This document shows positions 53,791 through 62,655 of a stretch of 64,000 nucleotides of DNA, piece by piece. The stretch lies in NCBI RefSeq assembly GCF_900129125.1, contig NZ_FQVJ01000015.1, positions 1-64,000 on the forward strand. The letters are read 5' to 3'. The position numbers were made by a program, and so were the translations under genes. The stretch comes from Acidocella aminolytica 101 = DSM 11237. GTDB taxonomy: Bacteria > Pseudomonadota > Alphaproteobacteria > Acetobacterales > Acetobacteraceae. Below the pieces are notes generated by a model. It searched no databases and was not told the DNA's origin. It saw only the letters and a program-made list of their open reading frames with translations. Position 1 is the first letter of the stretch. Each line of letters starts with the position of its first letter.

Positions 53791-54506
53791 CAGATCACCT
53801 TCATGGCGGCTTGTCTGGGGTTGTAGAGCCGAATAAGTCCCAGCCCGCCCATCACGTAAAGGCCGAACAACGCCAGCAGCGCGGCATCGCCCAACGGCCA
53901 ATGATAACCTAGCGCCTCCAGAATCCAGTAAGTGCCAAAGCTCAACAGCGCCGCGCTGACCGTGAATTTAATGCTGTTCTCAGGCACTTTCGAAAGCGGG
54001 CGGCGCAGCGAGAAACCCGCCCCGGCCACCACGGCCAGCGCGGCTAAGGCCGCTCCGGCGGCACTGGTGAGATGCCCGGTTTGCACCCCCAGAGTCACCA
54101 CAATCAGCCAGACCTCCAACCCTTCCAGCAACATGCCGTTAAAGGCGATGAGCCATGCGGCACGGACGTCGTGAATATCCGCGCGGGCCTGCAGGGCGGC
54201 AAACTCCGCTGTCTCGTCGTGCAGCTTTTTCAGCCCCGCGCCGCGTGCCACAGCCTTGCCCAGCCAGCGCACGCCAAACAGCGTCAGAAATACCCCGATG
54301 ATGAATTGCAGAATAACCAAGTCATGAATGCGGGTCAGCAGAAAACTTGCCCCCGCCGTGAGGGTGGCCAGAACCACGACCGCCGCGCCGGCGGCCTGCA
54401 AAGCCTTTCCCCAGCCGATGGAAAGCGCCACCGCCAGAATGATGGTGTAAGCCTCGACCCATTCCACCGCAGCGGTGAGAAACGTTGCTATCAGTATCCC
54501 AGTCAC
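53790..54506 (-). CDS. COG4280-like membrane protein with duplicated ExxE motif (possible metal permease)
   Basis: 238 residues, about seven membrane segments. Two internal repeats are visible: TAAVEWVEAYTIILAVAL near residue 12 (E15, E18) and GMLLEGLEVWLIVVTLG near residue 124 (E128, E131), each followed after about 15 residues by AAGAA. A duplicated ExxE in a membrane helix is the layout of FTR1-type iron permeases (RExxE), although the Arg is absent here. Downstream of an Fe3+ ABC importer, a metal role is a reasonable but unproved inference. The GTG start at 54506 lies inside the 3' end of the ABC ATPase frame. Confidence 0.7.
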   Translation of the reverse strand: MTGILIATFLTAAVEWVEAYTIILAVALSIGWGKALQAAGAAVVVLATLTAGASFLLTRIHDLVILQFIIGVFLTLFGVRWLGKAVARGAGLKKLHDETAEFAALQARADIHDVRAAWLIAFNGMLLEGLEVWLIVVTLGVQTGHLTSAAGAALAALAVVAGAGFSLRRPLSKVPENSIKFTVSAALLSFGTYWILEALGYHWPLGDAALLALFGLYVMGGLGLIRLYNPRQAAMKVI

Positions 54507-55566
54507 GGCTGCACCCCCCTTTGACGTCGAACCAGAACAACCCTTGCGGATCGACGGTGATGTTATGTGGCCCGGGCTGCACCGGGCGGTCGCTATAGCC
54601 GCTCAGATGCAGCTCCTGCCCGGCTAGCTGCCAGCGTATGTGAAACCGTCCAGCCTCGAAAGAGACTTTCACTGCTTCCGCCGCAATGCCTCCTTGCCCG
54701 GTCGGTGTTGGGCGTATGGCATCGCCCCGCCAGAACAGCCGTGCCATCTCCCCGCGCGGCGCCGCGCCGGGCGGGCTGAGGAAATGCCCGCCAATCTCCA
54801 CGGCGGCGGCCTCGCCGTGCGAGACTACCGGCACGCGGATGCCCCCCAATGCGCCGGTGAAGCGGGCAATATATGGCGAAGACGGCCTCTGCCACAAAGA
54901 CATGGGCGTGCCTTGCTGCCGGATCACCCCATGTTCCAGCACCGCTACCTGATCCGCCAGTTTCCAGCAATCTTCAGGGTCATGGCTGACCAGCACGGCG
55001 GAAATCCCGGCCTCGCGCACGCTCTCGCGCAATTCTTCGCGCAGCAGCTCGCGGCTTTCCAGGTCCAGGCTGGAAAACGGCTCGTCCAGCAATAACAGCC
55101 TGGGGCGGCAGGCCAAGGCACGGGCAATGCCCACGCGCTGCTGCTGCCCGCCAGAAAGTTGGGCCGGGCGGCGGTTGGCCACCCCTTCTACCCGCAGCCG
55201 GGTCAGCAACGCCATCGCGGCCTCGTTACGTTTTGGCGTGCCGGGGGGCAGCGCCAGGGTTACGTTCTCGAGGCAACTCAAATGCGGCCAGAGCGCGAAA
55301 TCTTGAAATACCATGCCCAGCCCGCGCTGTTCAGCGGGCAGAAACACCCGGCCCGCATCATCCACCAGCGCGCCGTTGAGGCTGATCCGCCCGGCATCCG
55401 CTCGGTCTAGCCCCGCAATCAGCCGCAGCAGCGTGGTCTTGCCGGAGCCAGATTCCCCGGCCAGCACCAGAAACTCACCCTCGGGCAGTGTCAGATCAAT
55501 CCCGCGCAGGATTTCGCGCCCGCCCAGGCACCGCCCGGCGCCTTTAATGTCAAGGCAAAACGTCAT
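54322..55566 (-). CDS. Fe3+-type ABC transporter ATP-binding protein (FbpC-like), 3' end probably frameshifted
   Basis: The ATPase domain is complete: Walker A LAGESGSGKTTLLRLIAGLD, Q-loop MVFQDFALWPHL, signature QLSGGQQQRVGIARALACRP, Walker B LLLLDEPFSSLD and VSHDPEDCW. A TOBE-like C-terminal domain ends GLFWFDVKGG. After that the frame runs about 60 residues further (CSRDWDTDSNVSHRCGG...) and overlaps the next gene by 185 bases. A run of six G lies at 54514-54519. With seven G the frame would end VKGGVQP at a TGA overlapping the GTG of the next gene, the tight coupling used elsewhere here. The tail is therefore probably an artefact of one missing G (or real variation). Family: Fe3+ or related importers. 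Confidence 0.85.
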   Translation of the reverse strand: MTFCLDIKGAGRCLGGREILRGIDLTLPEGEFLVLAGESGSGKTTLLRLIAGLDRADAGRISLNGALVDDAGRVFLPAEQRGLGMVFQDFALWPHLSCLENVTLALPPGTPKRNEAAMALLTRLRVEGVANRRPAQLSGGQQQRVGIARALACRPRLLLLDEPFSSLDLESRELLREELRESVREAGISAVLVSHDPEDCWKLADQVAVLEHGVIRQQGTPMSLWQRPSSPYIARFTGALGGIRVPVVSHGEAAAVEIGGHFLSPPGAAPRGEMARLFWRGDAIRPTPTGQGGIAAEAVKVSFEAGRFHIRWQLAGQELHLSGYSDRPVQPGPHNITVDPQGLFWFDVKGGCSRDWDTDSNVSHRCGGMGRGLHHHSGGGAFHRLGKGFAGRRRGGRGSGHPHGGGKFSADPHS

Positions 55567-57116
55567 GCGGCCTCCTGACCGGTAAGGCGCGGTGCATGGC
55601 TCAGATACAAGGCCAGATTTAACCCCGCCGCCAGAAGCGCCAGCACCCCCATGGACAAGAGCGCCAGTAGCGCCGCCTCGTTATAGCGCGCAGTCATGTC
55701 AGCAGACACAATCGCCACGCCCAGAGGCACTTGGCCCGGCACATAGAGCAGCTCCGAGACCGGCAGTTCGAACATCACCGTTCCCACCACCAGCAGCCAG
55801 CCATGCAGCGCGGGACGGATTAGCAAGGCGGCCTCGATATCGATCAGCCGTGTCTGCAAGGGCAGGCCGAAAATCCGTGCCGCCTCGTCCAGCTTGCTGT
55901 CTAGCTGCGCCATCGCCCCGCCGAGCAGCCGTATGGCCATCGGCAGGGTTCCCGCCGCATACGCGAGCAATAGCAGCAGCACCGTGCCGTAAAGCGGCAG
56001 GATGTTATTGTTGAAGGCCACCACGTAGCCAGCGCCCAGCACCAGCCCTGGCACGGCCATATTGGCGGTGAGCCCTGCATGAATAATGCCGCTGAAAAGC
56101 GGATGCTGGCCGCGCTGCAGCTTCAGCACCGCAACCGCGATCACCAATGTGATGGTCGCGGCCAGCACGCCATACCCCAAGGAACGCGGAATGGCGGACA
56201 GGTCGATGACGCCGAGATTGCCGCTTACCGCCACGCTGGCCAATGCCAGCAACGGTGCCGCTAGCCCCACTACCCAAAGCAGACACGCCCCCAGGCTGAG
56301 CACCTGCCGCACCGCGCCAACCGGACGCGTTCGCGGCGCCCGGCGTGCTTTGCCATGCACCAGCACCGCCTGATAACGCCGCTGCACGTAAATCTGTACC
56401 ACCGCTAGCAGCGCGGCACTGGCGATCAACCACCAGCAAAGCTGCGCCGCGCCCGCGAAATCCGTCGGGGTCGTGTTGAGGCGTTGGTAGATGCTGTAGG
56501 TCAGAACAGGGATTTTGCCGGTCACGCCGAGCGTCGCGGGAATCCCGAATTCCTGCATCGTCTCGATCGCGGCGATGGTAAAGGCCGCTGCCATGGCGGG
56601 CATGGCCAGACGCAGGTTCAACCCCATCCGCCGCCACATCGGCAGGCGCAGCACCATGGCGGCCTCGTGCAACGTGGCGCTGGCCCCAGCAAAAGTGGCC
56701 CGCGCCACGAACACGGAAAAGGGCAGGGCCTTCAGGAAATACAAAAACAGCAGCCCCGCCGGGCCCAAAAACAGATGGCCGAACACCCCGTTACGCAACA
56801 CTGGATGGCTGAGCACCACCAGCCAGCCGGTGGTGAGCACATAGCCGGGCATGAAGAACAACAGCCATAGCCCCAGCCCCAGCGCCCGCACGGCGACGCC
56901 TGATCTGGTTTCCAGCACCTGCGCCAGCCATGCCCCCAGCGGGGCGGCAATCAGTCCTGTTGCCAGCGCGAAACCGGTGGAATCCAGCCAGGGCCGCCAG
57001 CCCGTCGCCAAACTGCCACCTGCGCCCCCCGTCAGCGGCAGTACCAGCAGCCGGGCCAGCGGATAAACCAGCAGTAGCGCCAGAAGCAGCAGCAACGCGG
57101 CTCGCGGCGCTTTCAT
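55563..57116 (-). CDS. Fe3+-type ABC transporter permease (FbpB-like)
   Basis: 517 residues, about twelve membrane segments from two fused permease domains. The EAA-type loops are LHEAAMVLRLPMWRRMGLNLRLAMPA in the first half and LDEAARIFGLPLQTRLIDIEAALLIRP in the second. The family has this fused arrangement for Fe3+ and phosphonate importers. It overlaps the ATPase and the binding-protein gene by 4 bases each. Confidence 0.9.
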   Translation of the reverse strand: MKAPRAALLLLLALLLVYPLARLLVLPLTGGAGGSLATGWRPWLDSTGFALATGLIAAPLGAWLAQVLETRSGVAVRALGLGLWLLFFMPGYVLTTGWLVVLSHPVLRNGVFGHLFLGPAGLLFLYFLKALPFSVFVARATFAGASATLHEAAMVLRLPMWRRMGLNLRLAMPAMAAAFTIAAIETMQEFGIPATLGVTGKIPVLTYSIYQRLNTTPTDFAGAAQLCWWLIASAALLAVVQIYVQRRYQAVLVHGKARRAPRTRPVGAVRQVLSLGACLLWVVGLAAPLLALASVAVSGNLGVIDLSAIPRSLGYGVLAATITLVIAVAVLKLQRGQHPLFSGIIHAGLTANMAVPGLVLGAGYVVAFNNNILPLYGTVLLLLLAYAAGTLPMAIRLLGGAMAQLDSKLDEAARIFGLPLQTRLIDIEAALLIRPALHGWLLVVGTVMFELPVSELLYVPGQVPLGVAIVSADMTARYNEAALLALLSMGVLALLAAGLNLALYLSHAPRLTGQEAA

Positions 57117-58129
57117 TCGCCGCTCATCACCTTTGCAAACCAGCCATTGATTCGGTCCTCTAGCTTTCCCCAGCTAACCGGGTTCAACTTCATGGTGTTC
57201 AGCGTGGCAAGGTCCGGCAGACCGGGCAGCGGGGCCGGGGCGCCTTCAGTGATCGGCCAGTAATAGCCATCCGCATCGCCCTTGGCTTGGCGCAGGGCCT
57301 GAATGTCCGGCTGCATGGCAAAGGCCATGAAGCGCGCGGCCTCCTGCTTGCGACGGGCGGACAGCCCGGCGGCCTCTACCATCACGTTCGGCAGGGTATA
57401 AGCCGGGCTGGGGATGGTAACATGATAGCCCGGATGATGCGCCGCATAGAACACAGCCGCTGAGGACTGTACGATGGCCAGGCTGATGGCCTGGGATTTC
57501 AGCGCCGCCAGCGTGGCGTCGTTTTTGGCGAACATATGCAGCCCGTTGGCCTTCAGCCCCAGAACATAGCTTTGCCCCTGCGGCCAGCCGCCCGCATTGT
57601 CGAGCATCCCGGCCAGCATCGGGTAGGTGGGACCGGAGATTGAGGGGTCGTTCATACCCACCTGCCCCTTATATGCAGGTGTGAGCAGGTCGCTCCACGT
57701 CGTGGGCGGGTTGGCCAGCCGTGACGGGTCGGAGATGAACACCCCCGCCAGCGTCAACCCGGTGGGAATATAAGACCCGTCCGGGCTGACCAAGCTTTCA
57801 CCCAGCTTGGTTAGTTTCGCCGGGGCCGGCAGGCCGTGCTCCAGCAGATGCGCCTGATCCAGTGAGGCAGCGGCGGTTGCGCCGTCAAACCAGGCCAGAT
57901 CCCAGTCAGGATGCTGCCCCTGTGCCACAATCCGCGCCAGCAGGCTGCCGGTTGAAAGCCGGACCACATTCACCTTGACGCCGGTTTTTTTGGTAAAGGC
58001 GGCAGCCACGGCGGGGCCGTAATCCAGCCCGGTATAAAGCACTAGGCCAGGGGCAGCGCTTGGCCAAAGCAGCATGGCCCCCACCACCACGATAATCGCC
58101 GCAAAAATACCCGCGATAAGCTTACGCAT
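57113..58129 (-). CDS. ABC transporter substrate-binding protein (FbpA-like)
   Basis: 338 residues. N-terminal membrane anchor or signal (MRKLIAGIFAAIIVVVGAMLLW). LVLYTGLDYGPAVAAAFTKKTGVKVNVVRLSTGSLLARI is the family start; DWDLAWFDGATAA and the tyrosine-rich GDADGYYWPITEGAPAP follow. Iron-binding proteins of this class use paired tyrosines, but the ligand residues cannot be assigned by eye. Ligand could be Fe3+ or an organophosphonate; the TonB genes upstream favour iron. It lies 38 bases after tonB. Confidence 0.85.
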   Translation of the reverse strand: MRKLIAGIFAAIIVVVGAMLLWPSAAPGLVLYTGLDYGPAVAAAFTKKTGVKVNVVRLSTGSLLARIVAQGQHPDWDLAWFDGATAAASLDQAHLLEHGLPAPAKLTKLGESLVSPDGSYIPTGLTLAGVFISDPSRLANPPTTWSDLLTPAYKGQVGMNDPSISGPTYPMLAGMLDNAGGWPQGQSYVLGLKANGLHMFAKNDATLAALKSQAISLAIVQSSAAVFYAAHHPGYHVTIPSPAYTLPNVMVEAAGLSARRKQEAARFMAFAMQPDIQALRQAKGDADGYYWPITEGAPAPLPGLPDLATLNTMKLNPVSWGKLEDRINGWFAKVMSGE

Positions 58130-58167
58130 ATTGAATGCTCTTCCTGTTCCTGGGTTATGCCCGGCGA

Positions 58168-58932
58168 TCAGTCGGCGTCGATGCTTGGGGCGGCCATTTC
58201 GAACACCACCGCCACGGTGACCTCATAACGCCGCCCCGCGAAGCCAGGCGGCGGCGGCGGATAATGGGCGATGCGTGCCGCCCGCATGGCGGCATGGTCC
58301 AGCATCGGGTACCCGCTGGAGCGCGCCAGCTTGATATCCGTGACTTGGCCGTTGAGGTATACAAACGTCACTTCCGGTGTGCCCGCCTCATGTGCCATTT
58401 GTGCGGCGGCGGGGTAAACTTGGTTGGCGACGCCCTGTACCGCATTCCGCATTTCCAGCCGGAATTTATCCACCTGCCCCAGAGAGGGGGCGGGCGGCAG
58501 CGCCGGCGCTGGGGGGGTTAGCGGCTGCGGAGGTGCCGGTTTGTGCGGCGGCGGTGCGGGCCGGGGCGGCACAACATGGTGCACCACATGCTCGACCGGC
58601 CGGCGCGGCACCGGCGGCGGTGGTGGCTTTGGCAAAGACGGAGCGGGCACGGGCTTTGGCGGCGGTGGCGGCACCGGCGTAGGCGGTGGTGGCGGTGTGA
58701 CCGGCTGCGGCGGTGGCGGCTTTGGTGCGGGCGGCGGCGGTTTGGGTGCCTGAGGGGCGGCCTGGATCGAGATTTTCACCACGGATTGTTTCAACGCCGG
58801 GGGCTTTTCGTGCTGGAAGGCGGGCAGCAGCATCCCGATGGCCACCAGTTCCAGCACGAGACTAGCGCCAACGGCCAGCATGAAACGGCTTTTATTTTGC
58901 GCTGGGTTGTCCCAGCTTCCGGCGAGGCTCAT
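58168..58932 (-). CDS. tonB: TonB-family energy-transducing protein
   Basis: 254 residues. Cytoplasmic N-terminus and one membrane helix (about 17-36: SRFMLAVGASLVLELVAIGML). A long Pro-rich spacer of about 95 residues (PKPPPPAPKPPPP... PAPALPPAPS) contains a short His-bearing interruption (HVVHHVV). The C-terminal TonB domain reads AHEAGTPEVTFVYLNGQVTDIKLARSSGYPMLDHAAMRAARIAHYPPPPPGFAG. It transmits proton-motive force to TonB-dependent receptors. Placed after exbB-exbD in the usual order. Confidence 0.92.
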   Translation of the reverse strand: MSLAGSWDNPAQNKSRFMLAVGASLVLELVAIGMLLPAFQHEKPPALKQSVVKISIQAAPQAPKPPPPAPKPPPPQPVTPPPPPTPVPPPPPKPVPAPSLPKPPPPPVPRRPVEHVVHHVVPPRPAPPPHKPAPPQPLTPPAPALPPAPSLGQVDKFRLEMRNAVQGVANQVYPAAAQMAHEAGTPEVTFVYLNGQVTDIKLARSSGYPMLDHAAMRAARIAHYPPPPPGFAGRRYEVTVAVVFEMAAPSIDAD

Positions 58933-58944
58933 CGCATCTGTCCG

Positions 58945-59349
58945 TTACTGGCTGGCCGCGCTGGGTTGCGCAGCAATGCCGATATTGGTCACACCGGCCT
59001 TCTTCGCCGCGTCGATCACGGTCATGAAATGTTGAAACGCGGTGGCCTTGTCAGCGGCGATGGTTACATCGGTCTTGTCCGGCGCGCCGTCATTGGCAAA
59101 CAGAGACGTCAGCGCATCCGGCGTCATCACCTTACCCTTCACTTTGATGGTGCCATCAGGCAGCACGTTGACCAGAAATTTTGGGTGCGGCAGTTGCGCC
59201 GCCTGAGACGCGTTGGGAAGCTGCATGGTCACCCCCGCGTCGGGGATCATCCGCATCGTGAGGATAATGAAAAACACAAGCAAAAACAGCATCACGTCGA
59301 TCATCGGAATGATTTCGATGCGCGCCTTGCGGCGTTCAAAATAACGCAT
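58945..59349 (-). CDS. exbD: ExbD
   Basis: 134 residues, one membrane helix with the essential Asp in IPMIDVMLFLLVFFIILTMRMIPD (about residues 16-38). The periplasmic domain follows (DGTIKVKGKVMTPDALTSLF). Works with ExbB and TonB. 12 bases separate it from exbB. Confidence 0.92.
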   Translation of the reverse strand: MRYFERRKARIEIIPMIDVMLFLLVFFIILTMRMIPDAGVTMQLPNASQAAQLPHPKFLVNVLPDGTIKVKGKVMTPDALTSLFANDGAPDKTDVTIAADKATAFQHFMTVIDAAKKAGVTNIGIAAQPSAASQ

Positions 59350-59361
59350 GATCTGTCGGGC

Positions 59362-60039
59362 TCAGGCGGTGGCGAGCTTGGCGGAAACCGGCGCGGCGCC
59401 GGTCTTCGTGGCGGGCACCACGGGAGCGCCATCGGTACGGTTGACGATCATGGTCTTCAGCGATTCCAACTGATGCACAATCAGACGCACCTGATTGGAT
59501 AGCGCGTTGAACCCAGCCAGGCCCAGCATGGCAATGAACAAACCAAACGCCGTGGCCACTAGCGCATCCGCCACGCCGCCCGTCACTTCAGACGGCGCAT
59601 GGCCCGGAGTCGCCAAAATGCTGAACGCGTGGAACATGCCGATAATGGTACCAAACAGCCCCATCAGCGGCGCCAGCGTAATTACTGTGTCCAGCAGCCA
59701 AAGGCGGCGGTCCAGGGCGGGCGCAATCAGCATTACGGTTTCTTCGAGGCGGTTGGCCATGGTTTCTGAATTTACCATGCCCTGATGCCGCATGGCGGTA
59801 TCTAGCAGCCCGGCCTCGGGCAGGTTTTTCGCCAGCTTGGCCAAAGCGATGAATTCACCCTGGCGCAGCGTGGCCATTTCAGATGTCGCCTGGATGATGG
59901 AGTGCCCGCGCAGAATCGTGCGGCGCAGGGTCCAGAAACGATCGATGATGACAGCCAGAGCGAGGAGCAACAAAACAGCCATGACATAAAGAATGCCATC
60001 GGAATAATTGGCTAGGTAGACGATATATTTGACGGACAC
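59362..60039 (-). CDS. exbB: ExbB (MotA/TolQ/ExbB proton channel family)
   Basis: 225 residues with three membrane segments. Early MAVLLLLALAVIIDRFWTLRR, and the conserved LWLLDTVITLAPLMGLFGTIIGMFHAFSILATPGHAPSEVTGGVADALVATAFGLFIAMLGLAGFNALSNQV, the channel signature. It forms the proton channel with ExbD. The TonB-dependent receptor upstream ends with a terminator, so exbB probably has its own promoter in 60040-60108. Confidence 0.92.
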   Translation of the reverse strand: MSVKYIVYLANYSDGILYVMAVLLLLALAVIIDRFWTLRRTILRGHSIIQATSEMATLRQGEFIALAKLAKNLPEAGLLDTAMRHQGMVNSETMANRLEETVMLIAPALDRRLWLLDTVITLAPLMGLFGTIIGMFHAFSILATPGHAPSEVTGGVADALVATAFGLFIAMLGLAGFNALSNQVRLIVHQLESLKTMIVNRTDGAPVVPATKTGAAPVSAKLATA

Positions 60040-60106
60040 GTTACATACTCCTCGTTTGCGCCGCGTTACACCAAAGTCCGTGCGATGAAGTGTGACAAAT
60101 TCGAGT

Positions 60107-60145
60107 CAAAAACAAAGGAAGGTCCGCCCGCACGGCGGTCCTTCC
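60107..60145 (-). terminator. Intrinsic terminator of the TonB-dependent receptor gene
   Basis: Reading leftward after the receptor stop, GGAAGGACCGCC (60145-60134) pairs with GGCGGACCTTCC (60128-60117) with one mismatch, around a 5-base loop. It is followed by TTTGTTTTTG. A strong, conventional rho-independent terminator between the receptor and exbB. Confidence 0.85.
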
Positions 60146-60159
60146 AGGTCATGCAAATG

Positions 60160-62538
60160 TCAGGAACCAAATCCGATAGGCACGCTCACTGATGCAAATG
60201 CCGCGAAGCCGGTCAGGCGGTAGTAAAGCAAGTCGCCAGCATTATTGGTGCCGTTATCAAAGATGATCTGCTTCTGGTTGGTCACGTTGTTCAGGTTCAG
60301 CTTAACCTTGATCGGCTCCTTGTTGGGATTGTCATGGTTGAAGGTGTAAGCCAGCGTGATGTTCACAACATTATACGGGTCGTACCAACCGCCGGGCGAG
60401 GTACCGGAAGCCGCGCTACCTTCTTTCTGCCCGTTTGCGATGTTCACGCCATTATTGCCGCTATACTGCCCGCCGGTCCACTGATCGAGAACCGCGGCGT
60501 AGATGCCGTTATGATTGTAAATCGCACCCAGATTGGCGGTGCCTTGCGGCGCGTTGGTGATCTTGATGTTGGTAGAGGTCTGGAAGGCTTGGTTGTAGCC
60601 AGCATTCCCGAACAGCGTCACGCCGTTATTGAACGTATAAGCCAGTTCACCCTCAATACCGCGATAAATCACGCCCCCGTTATTATAATAGATGGTCTCT
60701 TTTGTATTATTAACAGTAACCTTTTTGTGGTCGATATAGTTCTGGAAGTGAATATTGTAGATGTCACCGCCAACGGACCAATGACGGGTCTGGTAGGCAA
60801 AGCCGGTCTGGAAGTTGATCGTGCTTTCCGGCTGCACGCTCTCGCTGTTCAGCGCGGTGGTGTAGAAAGTATTGAGGTTCGGCGCCAGGAACCCTTCAGC
60901 CGCCTGGAAATATGCGGAGAGATTCGGCGTGAACGCGTATTTGGCGTCGAAGGACGGCAGCAGCTTCTGGTAGTTTTTGGTGTACCCAGTAGCCGTCTCG
61001 GTCTTCTGGTTCACTGGCGCATCCATGGCGCGGCGGAAATAAGCCCACTTCAAGCCGCCGGACAACGTCAGCTTGCGGGTCACATGCCAATCTACCTGGC
61101 CGTAAGGCTGGAAGGTGTACAGCTGGTTATACTGCAGACGGTCGATGGCGCCGTTATTATTGGTCGGGGTGACTTGGCCGCCATTCGCATCCAGCGGGTC
61201 ATAATTCGGAACATTGCCGTTGGTGAGCGAAACTTCAGCCTGCTGGCGGGTGTTCACCTGATGGTCGAACCAGAACCCTGTCTTCAGGTCACCCCAGTTG
61301 AAATCTTTTTGCAAACGCTGAATGGTGCCGACGGAGCGGTAATCCATCATCATCGTCTGGCCTGGAATACCCGGCACTGCCGTACCGCCCGGCGTTAGCA
61401 CCACCTCATTCGGGACCGCGCCGGAGGCCACGGCCTGCGTCACGCCATCGGCGGTGGTGTCGTTCGGGTCGTCACCATTCATGCCATGGTGATAATAGCC
61501 GTAGGTGTAGATCTTGCCGTCATACAGGAAGCCGTCGCCAAGAGCAGATTGCAGATCGGCATATTCCATATCGGTGGTGATATGGTCATTATTATAGCGC
61601 CAGTAAGCCTGTGAATTCGGGTCGCTGCTGTAAGCATAGTTCCAGCCCAGCGCTGACATTTGCGAAAGCGTCGCGCCCATCGGCTGGTTCTGATAAAGCT
61701 GGTTATAGTCGGACATCAAGGTCAGCGTGGTGCTGGTGCTCAGCGGAATCACCACCTTGCCAAAAAAGTTCGTGCGCTGCTGGGTTGCATTTGTCAACGC
61801 GCCGTCGCTCTGCATGTGCTCCACCATGAACACGCCGGATGCACCGTTCAGAGCCGGGATCGCGCCGGTATCTACACGGATGCTGTTGTCCGAAGTGTTA
61901 TAGCTGCCATAGGAGCTGTTGATGGTCAGCTTGCGCTGCGGCGAGGGGTTGATCGTCCGCAGGGAGATTGTGCCGCCGAAAGTCGCATCGCCCACCGTTT
62001 CCGCCTGGCCCGGACCACGGTCAACAATAGTCTGCCCGATCATGGAGCTGGCGAAGAAGGAGGTGGAGTGGTGTGTAAAGTCGTTAGAGTCACCAAAGGG
62101 AATACCATCGAAGGTGACGTTGTACTGGCCATCCTGGAAACCACGGATAGTGGGGCCCGTCGTTTCCGAAAGGCCCGGGCCGTTCGGGTTGATGTTGCTG
62201 ACAGACGGCGTCAGGCGCGCGGCATCCGCGTAGCTGGACGTACCGGTGAGCAGGTTATCGACCGTATGCTTCGACACAACCGAGGTCGGCTGGCCTGAAT
62301 GCAGTGGCGTCGTGGAGGGTGCCTCATACGGTGCCGTACCAGGTGTGTTGATCAGATTGGTGGGATTATTGGTGCCCGTGGCCAGAACCGAACCAAGATC
62401 AAGATTGACCGGCGTGCTGGCGCTTTGCGCCAACGCGGCCGGTGCAATCATGAATCCGGCGAGCCCGACATACAGACTGCGCATGGAACACATGCCGCGC
62501 AGCGCTGTTCGCGCGCGGAATCCCCAGAGACCAGACAT
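60160..62538 (-). CDS. TonB-dependent outer-membrane receptor
   Basis: 792 residues from ATG 62538 (MSGLWGFRARTALRGMCSMRSLYVGLAG), with AGGAAGG 8 bases before; the longer frame lacks a ribosome site. Signal peptide to about residue 37 (AALAQS). The plug domain has LTPSVSNINPNGPGLSETTGPTIRGFQDGQYNVTFDGIPFGDSN and VDRGPGQAETVGDATFGGTISLRT. The barrel has many alternating strands and ends SVSVPIGFGS. Substrate is unknown; the neighbouring ExbBD-TonB and Fe3+ ABC genes favour an iron-siderophore complex, but the N-terminus has no signalling extension. Confidence 0.9.
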   Translation of the reverse strand: MSGLWGFRARTALRGMCSMRSLYVGLAGFMIAPAALAQSASTPVNLDLGSVLATGTNNPTNLINTPGTAPYEAPSTTPLHSGQPTSVVSKHTVDNLLTGTSSYADAARLTPSVSNINPNGPGLSETTGPTIRGFQDGQYNVTFDGIPFGDSNDFTHHSTSFFASSMIGQTIVDRGPGQAETVGDATFGGTISLRTINPSPQRKLTINSSYGSYNTSDNSIRVDTGAIPALNGASGVFMVEHMQSDGALTNATQQRTNFFGKVVIPLSTSTTLTLMSDYNQLYQNQPMGATLSQMSALGWNYAYSSDPNSQAYWRYNNDHITTDMEYADLQSALGDGFLYDGKIYTYGYYHHGMNGDDPNDTTADGVTQAVASGAVPNEVVLTPGGTAVPGIPGQTMMMDYRSVGTIQRLQKDFNWGDLKTGFWFDHQVNTRQQAEVSLTNGNVPNYDPLDANGGQVTPTNNNGAIDRLQYNQLYTFQPYGQVDWHVTRKLTLSGGLKWAYFRRAMDAPVNQKTETATGYTKNYQKLLPSFDAKYAFTPNLSAYFQAAEGFLAPNLNTFYTTALNSESVQPESTINFQTGFAYQTRHWSVGGDIYNIHFQNYIDHKKVTVNNTKETIYYNNGGVIYRGIEGELAYTFNNGVTLFGNAGYNQAFQTSTNIKITNAPQGTANLGAIYNHNGIYAAVLDQWTGGQYSGNNGVNIANGQKEGSAASGTSPGGWYDPYNVVNITLAYTFNHDNPNKEPIKVKLNLNNVTNQKQIIFDNGTNNAGDLLYYRLTGFAAFASVSVPIGFGS

Positions 62539-62655
62539 GGTAAGTACCTTCCTGTTGATTTGTGTAGCGGGTACTACCAAAAAACTTTTCCGGTCTGTTT
62601 TACTACTTCGTGATTATTTTATGACAGAACCGCGACATTCACGGCGCGGAAAATT

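Noticed and set aside
58500-58770. Repeat-like GGCGGC/GGTGGC stretch, considered as a tandem repeat or CRISPR-like array
   Set aside because: It encodes the Pro-rich spacer of TonB; no constant repeat-spacer periodicity.
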